NCBI RefSeq assembly: GCF_024448505.1
Contig: NZ_JAMOHV010000001.1
Span: 124,001-188,000 of the forward strand
Length of the DNA stretch: 64,000 nucleotides
Source: Stutzerimonas degradans
Lineage (GTDB): Bacteria > Pseudomonadota > Gammaproteobacteria > Pseudomonadales > Pseudomonadaceae
Direction of reading: 5' to 3'
In this document: positions 58,474 through 64,000 of the stretch, piece by piece
How positions within the stretch are numbered: position 1 is the first letter of the stretch
How the letters are laid out: every line of letters begins with the position of its first letter
Notes under the pieces: model-generated
Seen by the model: the letters and a program-made list of their open reading frames with translations, nothing else
Told to the model about the DNA's origin: nothing
The model's database searches: none
Translations under genes and position numbers: made by a program

Positions 58474-58479
58474 TATAAT
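58474..58479 (+). promoter_or_regulatory. -10 element of the his operon
   Basis: A perfect TATAAT lies 38 nt before the hisB ATG, within CCTATAATGCAGCCC. No good -35 is seen 17 nt upstream, so an activator may help. The TATAAT is in an otherwise GC-rich stretch between divergent genes. Confidence 0.6.
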
Positions 58480-58516
58480 GCAGCCCTTTTCGCCCCACGA
58501 TCAGCGGAGCTGTTGG

Positions 58517-59110
58517 ATGTCCGAACGTACGGCTTGCGTAGAGCGCAACACCCTGGAAACCCAGGTCAAGGTCACCATCAATCTGGATGGCACCGGCAAG
58601 GCGCGCTTCGCCATCGGCGTGCCCTTCCTCGAGCACATGCTCGACCAGATCGCCCGTCACGGGCTGATCGACCTGGATATCGAGTGCAACGGCGACCTGC
58701 ACATCGACGACCACCATACCGTGGAGGACGTCGGCATCACCCTCGGCCAAGCTTTCGCCAAGGCCATCGGCGACAAGAAAGGCATGACCCGCTACGGGCA
58801 TTCCTACGTGCCGCTGGACGAGGCGCTGTCGCGCGTGGTGATCGACTTCTCCGGGCGTCCCGGTCTGACCATGAACGTGCCCTACACCCGCGCGGTGGTC
58901 GGCAAGTTCGACGTCGACCTGTTCCAGGAATTCTTCCAGGGCTTCGTCAATCACGCGCTGGTGACCCTGCACATCGACAACCTGCGCGGCACCAACACCC
59001 ACCACCAGATCGAAACCGTGTTCAAGGCCTTCGGCCGCGCGCTGCGCATGGCCATCGAGCTCGATCCGCGCATGGCCGGGCAGATGCCGTCCACCAAAGG
59101 GTGCCTGTAA
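58517..59110 (+). CDS. hisB: Imidazoleglycerol-phosphate dehydratase, HisB
   Basis: This 197-residue, monofunctional HisB has the duplicated metal-binding signatures [24 protein letters not shown], and [28 protein letters not shown]. These histidines bind Mn(II). It performs step 6 of histidine biosynthesis. The frame is open to 57944 across the PanZ-like gene, but the ATG at 58517 with TATAAT upstream is the proper start. It overlaps hisH by one base. Confidence 0.95.
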   Translation: MSERTACVERNTLETQVKVTINLDGTGKARFAIGVPFLEHMLDQIARHGLIDLDIECNGDLHIDDHHTVEDVGITLGQAFAKAIGDKKGMTRYGHSYVPLDEALSRVVIDFSGRPGLTMNVPYTRAVVGKFDVDLFQEFFQGFVNHALVTLHIDNLRGTNTHHQIETVFKAFGRALRMAIELDPRMAGQMPSTKGCL

Positions 59111-59748
59111 TGCAGACCGTCGCCGTCATCGACTACGGCATGGGCAACCTGCACTCGGTGGCCAAGGCGCTGGAGCACGTCGGCGCTGGCCGCGTGCTGA
59201 TCACCAGCGATGCGCAGGTCATCCGTGAAGCCGACCGCGTGGTGTTTCCCGGCGTCGGCGCGATTCGTGACTGCATGGCCGAGATTCGCCGTCTGGGCTT
59301 CGACGAACTGGTCCGCGAAGTCAGCCAGGACCGTCCGTTCCTCGGCATCTGCGTCGGCATGCAGGCGCTGATGGAGCGCAGCGAGGAGAACGACGGCGTC
59401 GATTGCATCGGTCTGTTCCCCGGTCAGGTGCGCTTCTTCGGCAAGGACCTGCACGAGGACGGCGAGCACCTGAAGGTGCCGCACATGGGTTGGAACGAGG
59501 TCAGGCAGGTGGTCGACCATCCGCTCTGGCACAACATCCCGGACAACGCCCGCTTCTACTTCGTGCACAGCTATTACATCGAGGCCGGCAATCCGCGCCA
59601 GGTGGTCGGTCGCGGCCATTACGGCAAGGACTTCGCCGCCGCGCTGGCCGATGGCCCGCGCTTCGCCGTGCAGTTCCACCCGGAGAAGAGCCACACCCAC
59701 GGCCTGCAGCTGCTGCAGAACTTCGCCGCCTGGGATGGCCGCTGGTAA
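59110..59748 (+). CDS. hisH: Imidazole glycerol phosphate synthase glutaminase subunit, HisH
   Basis: This 212-residue class I amidotransferase has nucleophile Cys81 in LGICVGMQ, with His190 and Glu192 in VQFHPEKS. It supplies ammonia to HisF. The start at 59110 shares its A with the hisB stop (TAATG). The next gene begins likewise in the stop of hisH. This points to tight translational coupling. Confidence 0.95.
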   Translation: MQTVAVIDYGMGNLHSVAKALEHVGAGRVLITSDAQVIREADRVVFPGVGAIRDCMAEIRRLGFDELVREVSQDRPFLGICVGMQALMERSEENDGVDCIGLFPGQVRFFGKDLHEDGEHLKVPHMGWNEVRQVVDHPLWHNIPDNARFYFVHSYYIEAGNPRQVVGRGHYGKDFAAALADGPRFAVQFHPEKSHTHGLQLLQNFAAWDGRW

Positions 59749-60008
59749 TGAGCCGGGCCAAGGGCAGGCCGCCGGTCCTGACGCTGGATGCCGCTCAGGA
59801 GCAGGCGGCGCAACAGGTCATCAAGCGCTTTCTGCAAGAGCGGTTCGAACTCGAGCTGGGCTCGTTCGAGGCGCAGGAAGTGCTCGATCTGTTCGCCCGG
59901 GAAATCGCGCCGCTGTATTACAACAAGGCGATCTTCGACGTGCAGAGCCACCTGAAGGAACGGTTCGAGAGCATCGAAAGCGACTTGTGGGCGCTCGAGA
60001 AGAGCTGA
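59748..60008 (+). CDS. DUF2164-like protein inserted in the his operon
   Basis: This 86-residue helical protein ([20 protein letters not shown] at the start; FELELGSFEAQEVLDLF and LYYNKAIFDVQSHLKERF later) belongs to the DUF2164 type. It has no catalytic motif. It shares one base with the hisH stop (TAATG) and ends 36 nt before hisA, so it is expressed with histidine genes. A structural or regulatory role is possible; none is known to me. Confidence 0.8.
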   Translation: MSRAKGRPPVLTLDAAQEQAAQQVIKRFLQERFELELGSFEAQEVLDLFAREIAPLYYNKAIFDVQSHLKERFESIESDLWALEKS

Positions 60009-60044
60009 CCCTTAACCGACACTTGATTTGAACAGGTTCAAGCC

Positions 60045-60788
60045 ATGCTGATTATCCCCGCTATCGATCTCAAGGACGGCGCCTGCGTACGTCTGCGCCA
60101 GGGCCTGATGGACGACGCCACGGTGTTCTCCGACGACCCGGTGGCCATGGCTGCCAAGTGGGTCCAGGCCGGCTGCCGCCGCCTGCATCTGGTCGACCTC
60201 AACGGCGCCTTCGAAGGCCAGCCGGTCAACGGCGAGGTGGTCACAGCCATCGCCAAGCGTTACCCGAACCTGCCGATCCAGATCGGCGGCGGTATCCGCA
60301 CCCTGGAAACCATCGAGCACTACGTACGCGCCGGCGTCAGCTACGTGATCATCGGCACAAAGGCGGTCAAGCAGCCGGAGTTCGTCAGCGAGGCGTGTAA
60401 GGCCTTCCCGGGCAAGGTGATCGTCGGTCTGGATGCCAAGGACGGCTTCGTCGCCACTGATGGCTGGGCGGAAGTCTCCAGCGTGCAGGCCACCGATCTG
60501 GCCCGCCGCTTCGAGGCCGATGGCGTCTCGGCGATCGTCTACACCGACATCGCCAAGGACGGCATGATGCAGGGCTGCAACGTCGAGGCGACCGTGGCCC
60601 TGGCCAATGCCAGCCGCATCCCGGTGATTGCCTCCGGCGGCATTCACAACATCGGTGACATCCAGAAGCTGCTCGACACCCGCAACCCGGGCATCATCGG
60701 CGCCATTACCGGCCGCGCCATCTACGAAGGCACGCTGGATGTGGCCGAGGCGCAGGCGCTCTGCGACCTGAAGACCAAGGACGAATAA
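60045..60788 (+). CDS. hisA: ProFAR isomerase, HisA
   Basis: This 247-residue TIM barrel uses catalytic Asp8 (IPAIDLKDG) and Asp130 (VGLDAKDG). Phosphate-binding loops GGGIRT and ASGGI are present. It converts ProFAR to PRFAR for HisHF. Its stop is followed almost directly by the double-hairpin repeat that separates it from hisF. Confidence 0.95.
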   Translation: MLIIPAIDLKDGACVRLRQGLMDDATVFSDDPVAMAAKWVQAGCRRLHLVDLNGAFEGQPVNGEVVTAIAKRYPNLPIQIGGGIRTLETIEHYVRAGVSYVIIGTKAVKQPEFVSEACKAFPGKVIVGLDAKDGFVATDGWAEVSSVQATDLARRFEADGVSAIVYTDIAKDGMMQGCNVEATVALANASRIPVIASGGIHNIGDIQKLLDTRNPGIIGAITGRAIYEGTLDVAEAQALCDLKTKDE

Positions 60789-60790
60789 GC

Positions 60791-60870
60791 CGTAGGGTGG
60801 ACAACGCTTCGCTTGTCCACCATGCGTCCGGTGACCCGGTGGACAACGCTGCACGGTTGTCCACCCTACG
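60791..60870. repeat. 80-bp double-hairpin GTAGGGTGGACAAC repeat between hisA and hisF
   Basis: The element is bounded by the perfect 15-bp inverted repeat CGTAGGGTGGACAAC (60791-60805) and GTTGTCCACCCTACG (60856-60870). Within it two hairpins can form: GGTGGACAA/TTGTCCACC at 60796-60821 and GGTGGACAAC/GTTGTCCACC at 60838-60865. It looks like a small mobile or REP-like element of which a single-hairpin relative lies at 3893-3921. It sits inside an operon without a T-run. Confidence 0.85.
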
Positions 60871-60883
60871 AGAGAGATCGACC

Positions 60884-61654
<771 letters not shown>

Positions 61655-61745
61655 TCGCGGCGTGCTACCGAGCGAAAGGCCTCGCTCTCGATACATGGAC
61701 ACGTCCGCGGTAATGCGGATAAGCACAAAAAAAGAGGATTCACGC

Positions 61746-62498
61746 ATGTTCAGAGCTGTCATTTCCCTCGCGGCCGCGGCGCTGCTGTTCGGCGCCGTGC
61801 AAGCCCATGCCCAGACGCCGGCGAAGATCGACCTGCTGACGGAAAACTTCCCGCCCTACAACATGGCGGACGACGGCAAGAACTTCGCCCGTGACGAGCA
61901 CATCACCGGCATCGCCGCCGACATCGTGCGCGAAATGTTCAAGCGTGCCGGCATCGAGTACACGCTGACGCTGCGTTTCCCTTGGGAACGGATCTACGGC
62001 ATGGCGCTGGAGCAGGCCAACTATGGGGTATTCGTCACCGCGCGCTTGCCCGAGCGCGAGGCGCTGTTCAAGTGGGTCGGCCCGATCGGTCCGGACGATT
62101 GGGTGCTGCTGGCACGGGGCGACAGCCCGATCAGTGTGACCAGTCTGGAACAGGTCCGTCAGTACCGTGTGGGCGCCTACAAAGGCGATGCGATCGGCGA
62201 GCATCTGCAAGCGCAGGGGCTGCAGCCGGAGCTGGCGCTACGCGACCAGGAAAACGTCCGCAAGCTGATGGACGGCAAGATCGACCTCTGGGCCACCGGC
62301 GATCCGGCCGGACGCTTCCTGGCGCGGCAGGACGGCGTCACCGGGCTCAAGCGCGTGCTGCGCTTCGAAAGCGCCGAGCTTTATCTGGCGCTGAACAAGC
62401 AGACCGACGAGCAGATCGTGCAGCAACTGCAGCAGGCTCTGGATCAGATGCGCGCCGAGGGCGTGGTCGAGGCGATCAACGCGCGTTACCTGCAATAG
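61746..62498 (+). CDS. Orphan SBP_bac_3 periplasmic binding protein
   Basis: This 250-residue secreted protein has a signal peptide (MFRAVISLAAAALLFGAVQA, then HA) and a type-3 binding fold (LLTENFPPYNM, GIAADIVREMFKRAGI, YGVFVTARLPEREALFKWVG). An AGAGGA sequence precedes the ATG at 61746. No ABC permease is nearby. Its position after hisF matches P. aeruginosa PA5139, by memory. It may pair with a distant transporter or act as a sensor; the ligand is unknown. Confidence 0.8.
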   Translation: MFRAVISLAAAALLFGAVQAHAQTPAKIDLLTENFPPYNMADDGKNFARDEHITGIAADIVREMFKRAGIEYTLTLRFPWERIYGMALEQANYGVFVTARLPEREALFKWVGPIGPDDWVLLARGDSPISVTSLEQVRQYRVGAYKGDAIGEHLQAQGLQPELALRDQENVRKLMDGKIDLWATGDPAGRFLARQDGVTGLKRVLRFESAELYLALNKQTDEQIVQQLQQALDQMRAEGVVEAINARYLQ

Positions 62499-62505
62499 CA
62501 ACCGA

Positions 62506-62526
62506 GGGGCGCCGCGCAGGCGCCCC
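62506..62526. terminator. Hairpin between convergent genes
   Basis: GGGGCGCC (62506-62513) pairs with GGCGCCCC (62519-62526) around 5 nt, between the convergent binding-protein and SPFH genes. ACC/GGT outside extend it with a bulge. T-runs are lacking, so termination may depend on Rho. Confidence 0.5.
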
Positions 62527-62530
62527 GGTG

Positions 62531-63388
62531 TTACAGCTTGGCCTTGCCGAGCAGCCCGCCCAGCGTCGCCTGCAGGTCGGCCGGCAGCACCACCATTTTG
62601 GCGTTGCCGCTGCCGGCAAGACTCTCCAGCGAGGCGATGTACTTCTCGCCGAGCAGATACATCATCGGTCCGCTGTCGCTGCCGATGGTTTCGGCAACCA
62701 GCCGGATCGCCGTGGCCGAGGCGGTAGCCAGTTCCACCTGCGCCGAGGCGTCGCGCTTGGCCGACTCCAGGCGGGCTTCGGCCTCGAGGATCGCCGCCTG
62801 TTTGGCACCTTCGGCGCGGGTGACGGTGGCCTTGCGCTCGCGCTCGGCAGCCGCCTGCATCTCCATCGCGCGCTGCATGGATTCGGACGGCGAGATGTCC
62901 TGAATCTCGATGCCCTTGACCGTCAGCCCCCAGTCGCCAGCCTGCTCGGCCATGCTGTCGCGCAGCTTGGCCTTGATGATGTCGCGCGAGGACAGCGCCT
63001 CGTCCAGCTCCATCTCGCCGATGATCTGGCGCAGGGTGGTCTTGGTCAGGTTGGAGATCGCCGACTTGTAATCGGTGACGCCGTAGACCGCCTTAACCGG
63101 ATCGGTGACCTTCACGAAGCACAGCGCATTGGTAAGGATCACCGCGTTGTCCTTGGTGATCACCTCCTGCTGCTCGATGTCGAGAATCTGGTCCTTGGTC
63201 ACCAGCTTGTAGGCGACGTTGTCCATGTACGGGATGAGGATGTTGAGGCCGGGGATCAGCGTGCGCTGATAACGGCCCAGGCGCTCGACGATCCATTCGT
63301 CGCCCTGCGGAACCAGGCGTACGCCCTTGGCGATGGTGGTGAGGACGAGTACCACAACGACGATCGCAGTGATCAGACCGGGTGTCAT
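62531..63388 (-). CDS. SPFH/stomatin-like membrane protein (QmcA/paraslipin type)
   Basis: This 285-residue protein has an N-terminal membrane helix (about 4-20), then an SPFH domain with VPQGDEWIVERLGRYQRTL and LRQIIGEMELDEALSSRD. A coiled coil rich in Ala/Glu follows (RAMEMQAAAERERKATVTRA). Such proteins form large membrane rings associated with FtsH-type proteolysis and membrane microdomains. It is 49 nt downstream of an NfeD gene, its usual partner. Confidence 0.9.
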   Translation of the reverse strand: MTPGLITAIVVVVLVLTTIAKGVRLVPQGDEWIVERLGRYQRTLIPGLNILIPYMDNVAYKLVTKDQILDIEQQEVITKDNAVILTNALCFVKVTDPVKAVYGVTDYKSAISNLTKTTLRQIIGEMELDEALSSRDIIKAKLRDSMAEQAGDWGLTVKGIEIQDISPSESMQRAMEMQAAAERERKATVTRAEGAKQAAILEAEARLESAKRDASAQVELATASATAIRLVAETIGSDSGPMMYLLGEKYIASLESLAGSGNAKMVVLPADLQATLGGLLGKAKL

Positions 63389-63437
63389 AAACAGCTTCCT
63401 TGTTGAGTGAGTTGTTCCGCTTGCACCGCGAGCCGCG

Positions 63438-63881
63438 TCAGGCCCGGGCGACTTTCACGCTGTTGCCGTCGAAGGCGACGATGCGCACCCGCTCGCCGGC
63501 GGGAATCGCTTCATCGGCCATGCAGTTCCACTGCTCGCTGCCGAGGATCGGCTTCTGGAAGCGCACCTTGCCATGCTGGAAGGGGGCGACTGCGCTGACC
63601 AGCAGACCTACCTCACCGATGACCTCGCCCTGCGCGGTGCCGGACTGCGTCTTCAGCCGGGCGCCGGCGAACAGCTTGAACCAGAGCGCAACCATCACCA
63701 GTGACGCGCCGCTCCACAGCGCGATCTGCGCGGTCAGCGAAAGATCGGGCAGCAGCCACATCGCCAGCGCGACTAGCAGCGCGCCGACGCCGAACCAGAG
63801 AATGAAGAACGAGGGCACCACCAATTCCATGAGAATCAGCACGGCGCCCGCGACGATCCAGTACCACCATTGAATATCCAT
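63438..63881 (-). CDS. NfeD-family membrane protein
   Basis: This 147-residue protein has three helices in the first 70 residues (WYWIVAGAVLILMELVVPSF, LWFGVGALLVALAMWLL, TAQIALWSGASLVMVALWF) and a C-terminal OB-fold (GEVGLLVSAVAPFQHGKVRF, GERVRIVAFDGNSVKV). NfeD proteins work with SPFH partners. It leads the two-gene unit; about 120 nt lie between its start and the edge of the window, in which no gene is seen. Confidence 0.9.
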   Translation of the reverse strand: MDIQWWYWIVAGAVLILMELVVPSFFILWFGVGALLVALAMWLLPDLSLTAQIALWSGASLVMVALWFKLFAGARLKTQSGTAQGEVIGEVGLLVSAVAPFQHGKVRFQKPILGSEQWNCMADEAIPAGERVRIVAFDGNSVKVARA

Positions 63882-64000
63882 GCGTTTCCCTGCGGCAGAG
63901 TCGTGCTCCGGTCGCTCCGACCGGATGCCGGCCTAGGTTATACGCAGGCTGGGCTGGCAGCACGTCGACTTCACCGCTTTTGCGCAGGGCTCAGCGATAA

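Noticed and set aside
57944..58516. Upstream extension of hisB by 191 residues
   Set aside because: The extension runs antisense to the PanZ-like gene and through the TATAAT; HisB's conserved start is at 58517.

Overview
This 64 kb window is a GC-rich chromosomal segment of a Pseudomonas-group gammaproteobacterium, probably Pseudomonas sensu lato or Stutzerimonas. Evidence for this: a spuI / spuABCDEFGH polyamine locus laid out as I remember it in P. aeruginosa; a block running hisF-hisA-hisH-hisB ... mutY-yggX-tRNA-Phe ... amino-acid ABC transporter ... rml ... dctBD-dctPQM that matches the gene content of one P. aeruginosa region; and ABC/PepSY/TonB iron modules typical of pseudomonads. No phage, integrase, transposase or CRISPR array was seen.

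Layout. 0.1-10.9 kb: polyamine catabolism and uptake (glutamylpolyamine synthetases SpuI/SpuB, hydrolase SpuA, transaminase SpuC, binding proteins SpuD/SpuE, ABC components SpuFGH). 11-16.9 kb: a leftward operon of TonB receptor, NitT/TauT-type ABC importer and NnrS membrane protein behind a Fur-box promoter; its substrate is unknown and it is the best candidate for an undescribed system. 17-20.3 kb: a thioredoxin-fold protein, an alpha/beta hydrolase, a DUF2059 protein and a 2OG-Fe(II) oxygenase. 20.3-27 kb: C4-dicarboxylate TRAP transporter DctPQM with its DctB/DctD two-component system and a near-perfect sigma-54 promoter in front of dctP. 27-30.5 kb: dTDP-rhamnose genes rfbBACD. 30.8-35.7 kb: HlyD / RbbA-type / ABC-2 exporter. 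35.8-39.3 kb: Mla-like MCE lipid transporter. 39.5-43 kb: second Fur-boxed TonB receptor with PepSY protein and a 58-residue membrane protein.

43.2-45.4 kb: a SnoaL-like protein, a DGPF/YciI protein and an ECF42 sigma factor, with a sequence matching the ECF42 promoter motif in front of the first gene. 45.4-49.4 kb: a basic amino-acid ABC transporter and an orphan binding protein. 49.5-53.9 kb: third Fur-boxed TonB receptor with DUF3649, PepSY and DUF3325 proteins. 54.1-57.9 kb: tRNA-Phe, yggX, mutY, asmA-like. 58-61.7 kb: a PanZ-like acetyltransferase diverging from hisB-hisH-DUF2164-hisA-hisF, with an 80-bp double-hairpin repeat between hisA and hisF. 61.7-63.9 kb: an orphan binding protein and an SPFH/NfeD pair.

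Cross-cutting themes: three separate Fur-type iron loci lie within 43 kb; genes are tightly packed with many 4-nt or 1-nt start/stop overlaps; and stem-loops sit directly after at least three solute-binding-protein genes ahead of the less-needed membrane genes. All family assignments were read by eye from the translations without database searches.
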